Source: Prochlorococcus sp. scB245a_519A13 (GTDB lineage Bacteria; Cyanobacteriota; Cyanobacteriia; PCC-6307; Cyanobiaceae). From it: a stretch of DNA of 64,000 bases. Under the pieces are notes generated by a model. It was not told where the DNA came from, did no database searches, and saw only the letters and a list, made by a program, of their open reading frames with translations. Position 1 is the first letter of the stretch; each line of letters starts with the position of its first letter. The stretch is taken from assembly GCA_000634415.1 (NCBI GenBank), contig JFNH01000118.1, positions 62,001 through 126,000 on the forward strand. Direction: 5' to 3'. This document shows positions 36,247-45,799 of the stretch, one piece after another. A program made the position numbers and the translations under genes.

Positions 36247-37680
36247 TCAGAATTCATCTAATAATTTTTTTATTGAAGAACATATATAAAAAATATCATC
36301 TCTACTAAGATTTACTGAAGAGGGTAAGGAAATGCCATTATTTGAGATGTTTTGACTATTGGAGGTGTTTTTTGAACATTTATAGTTTTTGTATGGAGGC
36401 ATCAGATTCAATGGATAAAAAACTTCTCTACTTTCAATACCTTTTTTTAGAAGACTTTTCATAACAGTTTTTTTATCTAAATATTCCTCTAGCAATAAGG
36501 TAAACAACCAGTTTGAATGCCGTGATAATTCCAATTCTTGAGGCAACTTTGCAATACCACTAACATCTTTTAGAAATAACTTATACCAACTATAAATGGT
36601 AATTTTTCTTTCAATAATTTCTTGAAATCGTTCTAATTGAGCAAAACCAATTGCTGCTTGTATATTAGTTAATCTATAATTATAGCCAACAAATTCATGC
36701 CAATATTTTTTCTCAGGATGCATTCCATGATCTCTTAAAATTTTTGATTTTTCAGCTTTTTCTCTTTCTTTAAATAAAATCATCCCTCCCTCACCAGTAG
36801 ATATAGTTTTGTTCCCAAAAAAACTAAAAGTTGCAACATCTCCGAATGTTCCAACTGGTTTTCCTTTATATTCGCTTCCGATAGCCTCAGCACAGTCTTC
36901 AATAATTAAAATTTTATATTTTTTTGCTAGGTTTCTAAACGCATCTAAATCAGCTACTTGACCATAAAGATGAACAATCATTATTGCTTTTGTTTTATCA
37001 GTAATTAATTTCTCTGCTTCAATGGGACTTATACACCAAGTATCTATATCAATTTCACAAAATACAGGTTCTGCTCCTGAATGAATTACTGCATTAGAAC
37101 AAGCAGCAAAGGTAATATTTGGAACTATAACTTCATCACCTTCTCCAATCTCAAAAGTTTTTAATGATAGATGCAAAGCATTTGTACCATTTGAAACTGA
37201 AACTGCCGGAAGATTACAATGTAATTTACTAAAAAGGTTTTCAAAGTCTTTAACGAATCTTCCTTGGGAGGAAATCCAATTAGTTTCTATACATTCCTGC
37301 ATATATCTCATTTCGTTACCTTCCAAGACAGGTTCTAAAATAGGGATTCTATGAGTTTTTTGTAAATTTGCTATGTCAACGATTTTAAAATCATCATCTA
37401 CTAATGGAATAAATTTTATTTTCCCTTTTAAAGATTGCCTTATTTTTGAAGCTTCAGTTTCCACATGAAAGTAAATAAAATTTTTATTCATAATTTCTGA
37501 AACTTTTGGTCCGAATTTTGTTGCCTTCAGTAAATATCTTCTAATATCGCCATCAGTTATTATTCCTAATAATTTAAAATTTTCAACTACAAAACATAAT
37601 CCCTGGCCATTGTTATTAATAACACGTAGTGCATCTTTAAGAGATTTATCCTTATCTATCAAAAATTCAGATATTTTCAT
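36247..37680 (-). CDS. CBS-domain pair fused to a DegT/DnrJ/EryC1/StrS aminotransferase
   Basis: The 477-residue protein has two CBS motifs at the N-terminus (about 5-58, ending LLGIITDGDIRRYL, and 60-112), then a full sugar aminotransferase (about 113-477). The PLP lysine is Lys291 in FSFFGNKTISTGEGGM and the PLP-ring Asp is D262 in EDCAEAIGSEYKG. The FGNKT(I/V)STGEGG form is typical of GDP-perosamine synthases. Since gmd is next to it, GDP-4-keto-6-deoxymannose is a likely substrate (inference). The CBS pair may sense a nucleotide or cofactor; DegT enzymes normally lack it. Confidence 0.88.
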   Translation of the reverse strand: MKISEFLIDKDKSLKDALRVINNNGQGLCFVVENFKLLGIITDGDIRRYLLKATKFGPKVSEIMNKNFIYFHVETEASKIRQSLKGKIKFIPLVDDDFKIVDIANLQKTHRIPILEPVLEGNEMRYMQECIETNWISSQGRFVKDFENLFSKLHCNLPAVSVSNGTNALHLSLKTFEIGEGDEVIVPNITFAACSNAVIHSGAEPVFCEIDIDTWCISPIEAEKLITDKTKAIMIVHLYGQVADLDAFRNLAKKYKILIIEDCAEAIGSEYKGKPVGTFGDVATFSFFGNKTISTGEGGMILFKEREKAEKSKILRDHGMHPEKKYWHEFVGYNYRLTNIQAAIGFAQLERFQEIIERKITIYSWYKLFLKDVSGIAKLPQELELSRHSNWLFTLLLEEYLDKKTVMKSLLKKGIESREVFYPLNLMPPYKNYKCSKNTSNSQNISNNGISLPSSVNLSRDDIFYICSSIKKLLDEF

Positions 37681-37779
37681 CTATTTAAAAAAGTATTTGA
37701 AAACTTGTAATGCATAATTTTAGAACATTTAAAAAAAAATAAAGTTTTTAAATTAATGAATATTATGCATTTTATCAAA

Positions 37780-38862
37780 TTAATTTTTCATTAAAATTGA
37801 TTCTCTTTTTGCTAATAGCAAATCTGTCTTAATCATATCTGCAACTAATTCTTCTAAAGTAGTTTTAGCTTCCCACCCTAATTTGTTTTTTGCTTTAGTG
37901 GGGTCGCCTAGTAAAGTTTCTACTTCAGCAGGTCTAAAATATGCAGGATCAATTTTTACCACAATTTCGCCATTATCTTTTCTTCTTCCAATCTCATTAC
38001 TCTTAGAACCTTCCCAATTTATTCCTCCCCAACCGATTTCCTTCGCTGATAATTCTAAGAATTTCCTAACGCTTACCTGTCTACCTGTAGCGATAACAAA
38101 ATCTTCTGGTTTATCTTGTTGAAGCATTTTCCATTGCATTTCAACATAGTCTTTTGCATGTCCCCAATCTCTAAGAGAATCAATATTACCTAGGTATATA
38201 AATTTTTCTAAACCCTCATTTATTCGGGCAAAACCTCTTGTTATTTTCCTTGTGACAAAGGTTTCACCTCTCCTAGGAGATTCATGATTAAAAAGAATTC
38301 CATTACAAGCAAACATTCCATATGCTTCTCTATAGTTAATAACAATCCAATATCCGTATAATTTAGAAACAGCATAAGGACTTCTGGGATGAAATGGAGT
38401 ATTTTCATTCTGAGGAGTCTCCTGAACTAATCCATACAATTCACTAGTACTTGCCTGATAAATCTTAGTTTTTTTTATTAAGCCAAGCATCTTGACTGCT
38501 TCTAAAATTCTTAAAGTACCAATAGCATCACTATTTGCGGTGTATTCTGGAGACTCAAAACTAACCGCAACATGACTTTGTGCGCCTAAGTTATAAATCT
38601 CATCTGGTTTAACTAATTCAATAATTCTATAAATGCTAGAACTATCAGTCAGATCACCAAAATGAAGAAAAAAACGTGTATCAACTTTATGAGGGTCCTG
38701 ATAAAGATGATCAATCCTAGAAGTGTTAAAAGTGCTTGCCCGCCTTTTTATACCATGAACCTCATATCCTTTTTCTAATAAAAATTCTGCTAAGTAACTG
38801 CCATCTTGACCTGTTATTCCAGATATAAGTGCAACTGGACGATTCTTTAATGCAAGATTCAT
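37780..38862 (-). CDS. gmd: GDP-mannose 4,6-dehydratase
   Basis: The 360-residue SDR enzyme has [20 protein letters not shown], then [20 protein letters not shown], the active-site [21 protein letters not shown] with Tyr-x3-Lys, and [19 protein letters not shown]. It makes GDP-4-keto-6-deoxymannose, the branch point to GDP-fucose (fcl, upstream) and GDP-aminosugars (the DegT fusion, downstream on the same strand). Length is standard. Confidence 0.96.
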   Translation of the reverse strand: MNLALKNRPVALISGITGQDGSYLAEFLLEKGYEVHGIKRRASTFNTSRIDHLYQDPHKVDTRFFLHFGDLTDSSSIYRIIELVKPDEIYNLGAQSHVAVSFESPEYTANSDAIGTLRILEAVKMLGLIKKTKIYQASTSELYGLVQETPQNENTPFHPRSPYAVSKLYGYWIVINYREAYGMFACNGILFNHESPRRGETFVTRKITRGFARINEGLEKFIYLGNIDSLRDWGHAKDYVEMQWKMLQQDKPEDFVIATGRQVSVRKFLELSAKEIGWGGINWEGSKSNEIGRRKDNGEIVVKIDPAYFRPAEVETLLGDPTKAKNKLGWEAKTTLEELVADMIKTDLLLAKRESILMKN

Positions 38863-39073
38863 TAATATTAAAATTTATTAATTCTTTTCGTTCTTAATTA
38901 TAGAGCAATAACTAGATTCTAAATTTAATAAATCAATCGAAATATAAAACTCAATGTATTATTACATTTTTCATAATTGAAATTTTACTTTCAAGCTTAT
39001 TAGCGTTAATTTTTATTTTAAACCAATGTTATTATAATAGAAGTATTTAAAGGGTTAATTTATATCAAATTAA

Positions 39074-39583
39074 ATGAATTTATCTATTACTGATGCAAGC
39101 ATTAAAGGTGTTAAAATTATTAATTATGATAACTTTGTTGATTTAAGAGGTTCAATATGGACCACTTATTTAGATAATAAAATTAATATTCAAGATAATA
39201 TAAAATTTAATCATGATAAATTTTCTGTTTCATATAAAAATGTCATAAGAGGTATTCATTATGATAATAAAACTTTCAAAATAGTAACAGCTGTTTACGG
39301 AGCCATAGACCAAGTAGTAGTAGATATGCGAAAAGATTCTAAAACTTATAAAGAATCTTTAATATTTAATATTGATGATTCTAATAGATTTTCTATACTA
39401 ATTCCTCCAATGGTAGGTAATGGCTTTAGGGTAAAAAGTGATGTAGCTGTTTATCACTACAAACTTTCTTATTTAGGAGAATATTTAGATGCGGAAAACC
39501 AATATACCTTAAAATGGAATGATTCATCAGTTGACATAGATTGGAATTGCGAAAATCCAATTTTATCTAGTAGGGATTCTTAA
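39074..39583 (+). CDS. RmlC-like sugar 3,5-epimerase (cupin)
   Basis: The 169-residue cupin has the RmlC core: NVIRGIHYDNKTFKIVTAVY with catalytic-type His62, GAIDQVVVDMRKDSKTYK, and a PPMVGNGF loop. In standard RmlC the last loop reads AHGF, so the His is replaced by Asn here. It probably epimerises a nucleotide-linked 4-keto sugar, but not necessarily dTDP-rhamnose precursor, as no rmlABD genes are visible. The gene stands alone between two oppositely oriented neighbours. Confidence 0.75.
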   Translation: MNLSITDASIKGVKIINYDNFVDLRGSIWTTYLDNKINIQDNIKFNHDKFSVSYKNVIRGIHYDNKTFKIVTAVYGAIDQVVVDMRKDSKTYKESLIFNIDDSNRFSILIPPMVGNGFRVKSDVAVYHYKLSYLGEYLDAENQYTLKWNDSSVDIDWNCENPILSSRDS

Positions 39584-40726
39584 TCATAATTCATCTAAAA
39601 TCATTAATTTAGCTCTTTCACCACATTTACTTAAAGCATTAAAATAAATATGCCTTGATTTTTCGATATATTTTATAATTTTTTTCTTTTGAAGAAATAT
39701 ATCAATAATTTCTTCTAAATTATCATAATCCCAATTTAATTTCAGATAACAACCATCAGCATAAATGTTGGGCCAAGTAATAAGATGGCTCATATCTGGT
39801 TTTACTAAAATATTGCCACACATAATAGCTTCATAATCTCTATAACAAATCTCACCCCAACCAAATGGTGAGAGCAATCCTAAGAAGTCTGAACACTCAT
39901 TTAAATAGTCTTTGTGACATAATCTACCAGTCATAAAAAGTTCATTATCTTTAATTTTTTCTAACAAAAGTTGCCTATGAAAAGAGATACTATTGTAATA
40001 TCCTTTCGAGGAAAATCTAGAACTAATAAATGGCTTCTTCTTAGATAAATCAATAGATTTAGATAAACAATTCATCATTTCCTCTTTATATTTCTCAATA
40101 ATCAAGGCAACAAGTTTAATGGATTGAATCGAGGAAAGAATGCAAGAAATTTTTTTAATTTTGTTATAGTTGGAGTTCCAAAAAGAGTTTTTAGGACTAG
40201 GGTACATGCCGATCCCAATATTCCAAGCAATTTTTATATTCCGAGGGAAATCGCCTTTTATAAATGGGCTTAAATATTTCTCTTGATCGCATATTCCATA
40301 TCTATCATGATAAAACTGACTATAAGTTCTGCCACCATAGTAAGGTTTTGAATATTCATTCAAATTAGAAAATAAACCCCTAACCCAATAGGCATCAACA
40401 TAAGGAACGATAAAGAATAAGATATGAGATATAGCAGCAGAATCATCAAAATATATTACTTTTGAAAAATGCTTTTTAAATTGTTTTAATTCATTTTGCA
40501 TTAAAACAATATTATGATCATTTCTTATATCTAATTTATGAAACCTTCTTACTAAGATTAAGACATCGCCCCTTAAACTTTTTAAAGATCTTAATTGATA
40601 ATCTACAAATTCAAATTCAAATTCATTTGATTCGCCAGATAAAAGAATTAGTGGGCTTAAAGAATGGAAAACCTCAATCGAAGAATGTCCATGAGCAACT
40701 ATGATTTTTAACTTTTCTTTCTTCAT
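39584..40726 (-). CDS. Glycosyltransferase-like protein (GT-B C-terminal domain)
   Basis: The 380-residue protein has an N-terminal half without clear motifs and a C-terminal half with SPFGWGEICYRDYEAIMCGN followed by ILVKPDMSHLITWPNIY. That resembles the sugar-nucleotide site of GT1/GT4-type and exostosin-like transferases (Glu, then a Gly-containing turn). A glycosyltransferase of the island is the best reading; donor and acceptor are unknown. Convergent with the cupin gene, with no base between the stops. Confidence 0.65.
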   Translation of the reverse strand: MKKEKLKIIVAHGHSSIEVFHSLSPLILLSGESNEFEFEFVDYQLRSLKSLRGDVLILVRRFHKLDIRNDHNIVLMQNELKQFKKHFSKVIYFDDSAAISHILFFIVPYVDAYWVRGLFSNLNEYSKPYYGGRTYSQFYHDRYGICDQEKYLSPFIKGDFPRNIKIAWNIGIGMYPSPKNSFWNSNYNKIKKISCILSSIQSIKLVALIIEKYKEEMMNCLSKSIDLSKKKPFISSRFSSKGYYNSISFHRQLLLEKIKDNELFMTGRLCHKDYLNECSDFLGLLSPFGWGEICYRDYEAIMCGNILVKPDMSHLITWPNIYADGCYLKLNWDYDNLEEIIDIFLQKKKIIKYIEKSRHIYFNALSKCGERAKLMILDEL

Positions 40727-40827
40727 ATAAATTGAGAACTAGAAAAATATTATTAATCAATAAAGTTTATTAGAAATATCAAAGTTTTTGGCTATGTTAC
40801 TATTTAACATAGTCTAACTTGAGATAA

Positions 40828-41760
40828 TTGAAAAGGGAAATACTTGAAAAGCTTTTACCAGTATCACCATCTGATAATTTTTGGCAAAGGATAGATCAAT
40901 ATCCATTAAATTTGATAACACTTTCTAGAGAACAAAGAGATAAATGTATCTTAGAAATTCATAAAAAGTTATTTGACGAAAATATAGTAAAATCAGGTCC
41001 CTCAAGACAAAAAGACTGGCTTACAGGTTGGGGTGAGAATTTGAGAAATTACAAAAAATCAAAAGATCCAAAGGATTTAATTCCCAAATATTACAATAAA
41101 TATAAATTCATTCGATTTGATTCCGATTTATATACATTTCAAAATGATGAGACAGAGTTAAATACAGTAAGAATCCTAATTAATTACATTGCAGATATTT
41201 ACTTAAGAAAATCGAACACAATAATTGAACTGGGTGCAGGGACTTGTCATCATCTTTATGAACTATCAAAAATATTAAACCCTTCAACCAACTTTTATGC
41301 TCTGGACTGGAGTGAATCAACAACAAAAATTGCTGAAAGACTTAAAGATAATAATCATATGAAGAATATAAAATCTTTTAAATTTGATTTTTTTAACCCA
41401 GATTGGGATAATATTCATAAAATTCCTGAAGCAAATCAATCTATAGTTTTTTCTTTCGCTGCTTTAGAACAAATAGGAAGTGACTTTAAAAAACTTTATA
41501 ATTTTATAAATGTAAAAATAAAACCTCTTTATGTTGTTCATCTTGAACCAATAGGAGAGCTTTTGCCTGATAATGATCTACTTTCTTTACTTTCTAAAAA
41601 GTATTTTCTTAAAAGGAATTATCTTAATGGATACCTTGATTTTTTAAGAAATAAAGCTAATAACAAAGAGATCATAATTGAGACTCAATCTAGAATGCCA
41701 TTTGGGAGCTTATTTATTGAGGGATATTCCCTGGTTGTGTGGCGACCTTTACAAAAATGA
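40828..41760 (+). CDS. Class I SAM-dependent methyltransferase
   Basis: The 310-residue protein shows motif I IIELGAGTCHHLYELSKIL, motif II FYALDWSES with the ribose-binding Asp, and a motif IV region SIVFSFAALEQIG, which together support SAM binding. A long N-terminal extension (about 1-125) precedes it. In this island it may O- or C-methylate a sugar. The start is TTG, and the next gene's ATG overlaps its stop (ATGA). Confidence 0.78.
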   Translation: MKREILEKLLPVSPSDNFWQRIDQYPLNLITLSREQRDKCILEIHKKLFDENIVKSGPSRQKDWLTGWGENLRNYKKSKDPKDLIPKYYNKYKFIRFDSDLYTFQNDETELNTVRILINYIADIYLRKSNTIIELGAGTCHHLYELSKILNPSTNFYALDWSESTTKIAERLKDNNHMKNIKSFKFDFFNPDWDNIHKIPEANQSIVFSFAALEQIGSDFKKLYNFINVKIKPLYVVHLEPIGELLPDNDLLSLLSKKYFLKRNYLNGYLDFLRNKANNKEIIIETQSRMPFGSLFIEGYSLVVWRPLQK

Positions 41761-42710
41761 AATTTCTGATTACAGGCTCTAGTGGAGTAATTGGGAAACA
41801 TCTCATCAATAATTTAAAGAAAGAATTCCCAGAAGCAGAAATAATTGGAACTTTCTACCAAACAAACTCAGAAAGAAATCAAATATTAACCGAAGACATT
41901 GTTACTAAAAATATACGATATATCCCATACCAAGATATTTTTAAAATTAATTTTAAATTTGATCAAATTTGGCATTTTGCTACTTATGGACAGCCTGCTA
42001 AATTTATTGAAAATTGGAATGAAGTTATAAAATTAAATACATCTGACATATTATTTTTATCTAAATTATTAAAACCAAAAGGAAAGTTCCTTTTTGCCAG
42101 CTCCTCAGAATTATATGGCCCTCAAGGAACAGCTAATGAAGATGATGCACCTGCATCCTTAACGTGTTCACCTAGATCAATTTACATTGACTCAAAAAGA
42201 CTTGGTGAATCAATTATCAATTCAGCTATTAATAGAGAGAATTATAGAATATTTAGAATTTGCCTAGCTTATTCACCTTTCTTTAAAAAAGATGATCGCA
42301 GAGTAATGTATGAATTAATACTGAAAGCAATTAGAAATAAACAAATAGATTTGATGGACGATGGATCTGCTATTAGACAATACCTTTACATAGAAGACGC
42401 CTGTAGGATGATGATAAATTTAACAAATTTGAATTATCATGATTTAAAGATTGACACTGCCGCACCAATCTTCAATATATCGAATCCTAATGAACCTATA
42501 ACAATATTCGAATTAGCAAAATTAATTGCCCAAAATTTTAATGTCCCTGTATATAAAGGTTCAAAGAATTTAAATTTTCATTCTGCACCCAAAATAGTTA
42601 AAGTTTTACCTAAAAGATATCTAAACTTATACAAAGATTTTAAATTCACTAACCTTAGCCATGGTTTAAAAATTGTTTGTAATATTGCAGAAAAAAATTT
42701 TTCTAATTAA
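41757..42710 (+). CDS. NAD-dependent epimerase/dehydratase
   Basis: The ORF track begins at 41739, but the ATG at 41757 (MKFLITGSSGVIGKHL) is a better start, overlapping the upstream stop. The protein has the Rossmann loop GSSGVIGKH, the active-site SSSELYGPQG, and YIDSKRLGESI with Tyr-x3-Lys. The QIWHFATYGQPAKF segment resembles the UXS-like branch. It likely modifies a nucleotide-sugar; the exact reaction is not readable. Confidence 0.8.
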   Translation: MKFLITGSSGVIGKHLINNLKKEFPEAEIIGTFYQTNSERNQILTEDIVTKNIRYIPYQDIFKINFKFDQIWHFATYGQPAKFIENWNEVIKLNTSDILFLSKLLKPKGKFLFASSSELYGPQGTANEDDAPASLTCSPRSIYIDSKRLGESIINSAINRENYRIFRICLAYSPFFKKDDRRVMYELILKAIRNKQIDLMDDGSAIRQYLYIEDACRMMINLTNLNYHDLKIDTAAPIFNISNPNEPITIFELAKLIAQNFNVPVYKGSKNLNFHSAPKIVKVLPKRYLNLYKDFKFTNLSHGLKIVCNIAEKNFSN

Positions 42711-42759
42711 TTGTGTATTCAATAGAAGGTAGAATTGAATAGTTCAAAAATAATTTTTC

Positions 42760-43554
42760 ATGAAAGAACTTGGTCTAAATATTTCCAAGAAAAGAATGAA
42801 GGAACTTTTATATGAAAATACTATTAATATTTTAAAAAAAGCAACCGAAGTAAAAGCTGGACATATTGGAGGTTCATTATCAATGTCTCAATTCTTGTTA
42901 CCTATTATTTATAGTCTTGAGATTGAAAACAAATTTAATTATAGAATCCTCTTAAGTAAGGGGCACGCATCCTTAGGCTTTTATTCAATATTAAATTTAT
43001 TAAAAATCAATGAAAAGCCATTTGAAAATTATTGCACAAAAAAAAGTTCCTCCTTTCATGGACATACATGTAAAAAAAGTTTTAACAAATTAATAGCATC
43101 TAGTGGATCTCTAGGGCATGGATTACCTATAGCTATGGGATTTGCATATACTGAAAAAATTAGAAATAGGAACATTCCAATAATTTGTATATTAGGGGAT
43201 GGAGAATTACAAGAAGGTACTTTATGGGAATCACTTCTTCATATTTTCAACATGAACTTAAATATTAAAATTTTGATAGATTTTAATAATTCAATTGAAA
43301 CTAATACAAGTAAAATTGATGAAGGAATAAAAAATCTTGTAAAAACATCTGATTACTCTGCACATTCTTACAAAGATATTAAAAAAGCCATAAATTTAAT
43401 TACTAGTCAAGGTCCTGAAATTATTATTTTTAGGACTACTAAGCTTGCAAACGTAAATTCCTATGAATCTAAACCTCAATGGCATGCTGGAATTCCAAAT
43501 TTAGATGAGTTAAATGATATGTTAAAAAAGGTACATATAAGATTAGAAGATTGA
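42760..43554 (+). CDS. Transketolase, N-terminal (thiamine diphosphate) subunit
   Basis: The 264-residue half-enzyme has AGHIGGSLSMSQFLLPIIYS, LLSKGHASLGFYS, SSGSLGHGLPIAMGFAY, and the ThDP motif ILGDGELQEG...IDFNNS (GDG to NN). It binds thiamine diphosphate and magnesium. Its partner is encoded next, overlapping by 4 bases, so the two form one split transketolase. Such pairs in polysaccharide loci supply unusual ketose or deoxy-sugar precursors. Confidence 0.9.
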   Translation: MKELGLNISKKRMKELLYENTINILKKATEVKAGHIGGSLSMSQFLLPIIYSLEIENKFNYRILLSKGHASLGFYSILNLLKINEKPFENYCTKKSSSFHGHTCKKSFNKLIASSGSLGHGLPIAMGFAYTEKIRNRNIPIICILGDGELQEGTLWESLLHIFNMNLNIKILIDFNNSIETNTSKIDEGIKNLVKTSDYSAHSYKDIKKAINLITSQGPEIIIFRTTKLANVNSYESKPQWHAGIPNLDELNDMLKKVHIRLED

Positions 43555-44468
43555 GGAACACATTACTAAAATCTATTTCAGAAAAAATTAATCTAGATAA
43601 TAAATTGATTGTGCTTCTAGGCGATTTAGGCGTATTTCAAATGAAAGATGCTATGAAAAAATATCCATCTAGGGTTTTAAATTTTGGGGTAATGGAGCAA
43701 ACAATGATTGGGTTTTCTGCAGGGTTGGCCAGTGGTAATTATTATCCAATAATTTACTCAATAACACCTTTTTTAGTTGATAGAGCCTATGAGCAAATTA
43801 AACTTGATTTAATTTACAACAAAAATAATGCTCTTATACTCTCTGCAGGAGCATCATATGATTACTCAACATTAGGGCCAACCCATCACTGTCCTCATGA
43901 CATAACAAATCTACTCTCAATTAACCATCCTTTAATAAGTCATCCATTTACAAAAATAGAATCAGTAAATATATTAAATCTAATCCTCCAAAACAAAGAG
44001 CAAGCCTATATTAGAATCTCTTCCTCAGAACTAGATATTTCTAAATATTCAAAGTTAGAAAAAGTTGAATTAAAATCTCAAAAAGCAAATTTAATCAATT
44101 TAGAAAAATTTATTTCTAAGAATTCATTATCCAATGATAAATTAGTTATTCTTTTTGGCCCAGATTCAATCTTATTAAAAGATTGCGTTGAGCACATAAA
44201 GGATTCGGATGCTGTAATCACTGTCTCGGTAATTAATAAAAAAATGTTTAAAGATCTTAGTGAAGAAATAAACAAATTTAAAAGAGTATTAATAATAATT
44301 CCATACGAACCCTCCCAGATTATTTTTAAATTAGTTTCAAGAATAAATACCTTTAAAAACAAACCAAATAGTATTTTAGTGCTACATCCAAAACCTGATT
44401 TTTATGACAGTTCATACGAGAAAATAGACATTTTTAGAAAATATACAGAAGAAACAAAAATTATTTAA
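43551..44468 (+). CDS. Transketolase, C-terminal subunit
   Basis: The 305-residue protein has the pyrimidine-binding domain with the catalytic Glu in LNFGVMEQTMIGFSAGLASG and the ITPFLVDRAYEQIKLDL segment, plus a Rossmann-like C-terminal domain. It starts at TTG, overlapping the stop of the N-terminal subunit (TTGA). Together they should transfer a two-carbon ketol unit. The C-terminal domain is less conserved (NKKMFKDLSEEINKFKRVLI). Confidence 0.88.
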   Translation: MRNTLLKSISEKINLDNKLIVLLGDLGVFQMKDAMKKYPSRVLNFGVMEQTMIGFSAGLASGNYYPIIYSITPFLVDRAYEQIKLDLIYNKNNALILSAGASYDYSTLGPTHHCPHDITNLLSINHPLISHPFTKIESVNILNLILQNKEQAYIRISSSELDISKYSKLEKVELKSQKANLINLEKFISKNSLSNDKLVILFGPDSILLKDCVEHIKDSDAVITVSVINKKMFKDLSEEINKFKRVLIIIPYEPSQIIFKLVSRINTFKNKPNSILVLHPKPDFYDSSYEKIDIFRKYTEETKII

Positions 44469-44472
44469 TAAA

Positions 44473-45639
44473 TTATTTCTTATTTATTTTTTTTAAAAAA
44501 TTGCTAATTTTTTTTCCTAAATATAAGTATGAATAATTATTTTTAGAGTATTGAAGACCTTTATTGCCTATAAACTTACGTAAAGATTGATTATTGAATA
44601 ATTCAATAAAAGCATTTGCCAAATCTTTTGGGCTATTTTTAATAGATATAAAATAAACCTCCTTTTTATGTTCATAAAAGGAAGAAAAAGGTTCAACTTT
44701 AGTAATAATTACAGGTTTTCCAGTATGGAAATATTCAGGTAGCCTTGTAGGAAATAAATGATATGTTTCTTCGCAGGGCGGTCTTAATAAAACAAGACAA
44801 TCTGCTGAATTAAGCCAGGAATCTCTTTCTTCTGAAGAAACAAAATTTGTAAAAATAATATTATTATTTTTTGCAACTTTTTTATTTAATTTTCTCCAAG
44901 TTATCTTCTGTAAAAAATTAAATCCCTGTCTGCCTATGATAACTAATTCAAATTTATAGCCTAACTTTTGACATTCAAGAAAACCATTGATAAGAGTTTT
45001 TGGCATTTCTCTTGGACATAAAGATCCCATAAATACTATTCTAAATTTAGTCTTCTTTTGAATATTATTTTTACTTATCTCTTTCAGAGGTGGCATAAAA
45101 GAGGGGAAAAAGAGATTTTTTTTATTAATAGAATCAGCATATACTTTCCACCTTGGAGAACACACCAACATTCCATCAAGTTTTCTAAAACTAAAAAAAA
45201 TAGATCTATATTGCATATAATTAACACCATTTAATAGATTATGAAGAGTTATAGAATACTTTTCACCTCCATCATTTACAACAAAAATTCCTTCTTCCTT
45301 ACAAACATTTGATATGGGCTCAATCATAGTGGAGAACATAGAATATATTATTACTCCATCAATATTTAATAAGTTAATAATCTCCTTAAGATGTCTTTTA
45401 TAAAAAAAAGCAGCATTAATATTATATAGAAAAGCCTTTGGCAAAAATAGAAACTTTTCAGGTTCAGAATAATAAACTTTATTTCCCTTAAATAAATATT
45501 TTTTTAATTTTGCTTTGACTGATCCACATGTAAATAATTTTATGCCATGAGGTTCTAAAGCATTACATAAACTTTTTATCCTATTTAAAGCTGCACATGG
45601 AGTATTAAGATCAAGCGAAGTACAAACAAGAATATTCAA
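44473..45639 (-). CDS. GT4-type glycosyltransferase
   Basis: The 388-residue GT-B protein begins MNILVCTSLDLNTPCAALNR, has the central strand FRIVFMGSLCPREMPKTLIN and a C-terminal donor region SADCLVLLRPPCEETYHLFP followed by TRLPEYFHTGKPVIITK (Leu-Pro-Glu in place of the usual Gly/Glu). A typical family 4 transferase, antisense to its neighbours within the island. Donor sugar unknown. Confidence 0.78.
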   Translation of the reverse strand: MNILVCTSLDLNTPCAALNRIKSLCNALEPHGIKLFTCGSVKAKLKKYLFKGNKVYYSEPEKFLFLPKAFLYNINAAFFYKRHLKEIINLLNIDGVIIYSMFSTMIEPISNVCKEEGIFVVNDGGEKYSITLHNLLNGVNYMQYRSIFFSFRKLDGMLVCSPRWKVYADSINKKNLFFPSFMPPLKEISKNNIQKKTKFRIVFMGSLCPREMPKTLINGFLECQKLGYKFELVIIGRQGFNFLQKITWRKLNKKVAKNNNIIFTNFVSSEERDSWLNSADCLVLLRPPCEETYHLFPTRLPEYFHTGKPVIITKVEPFSSFYEHKKEVYFISIKNSPKDLANAFIELFNNQSLRKFIGNKGLQYSKNNYSYLYLGKKISNFLKKINKK

Positions 45640-45799
45640 ATTTCAAAAAGTTTTATCCCATATCTAAATTAAACCATATATCAGTTAAGAAAAACCAAAT
45701 CCTAAATTACTACAAAAATTCGATTCAAACCAAAGTGAAAGATTTTCCATTACTAATAAACATTAATAAACTATAATTAAGATAAAATTATTTTAAATT

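Noticed and set aside
39033-39038. Promoter for the RmlC-like gene
   Set aside because: A perfect TATAAT is present, but no recognisable -35 element lies at the right distance, and such hexamers are common in this composition.
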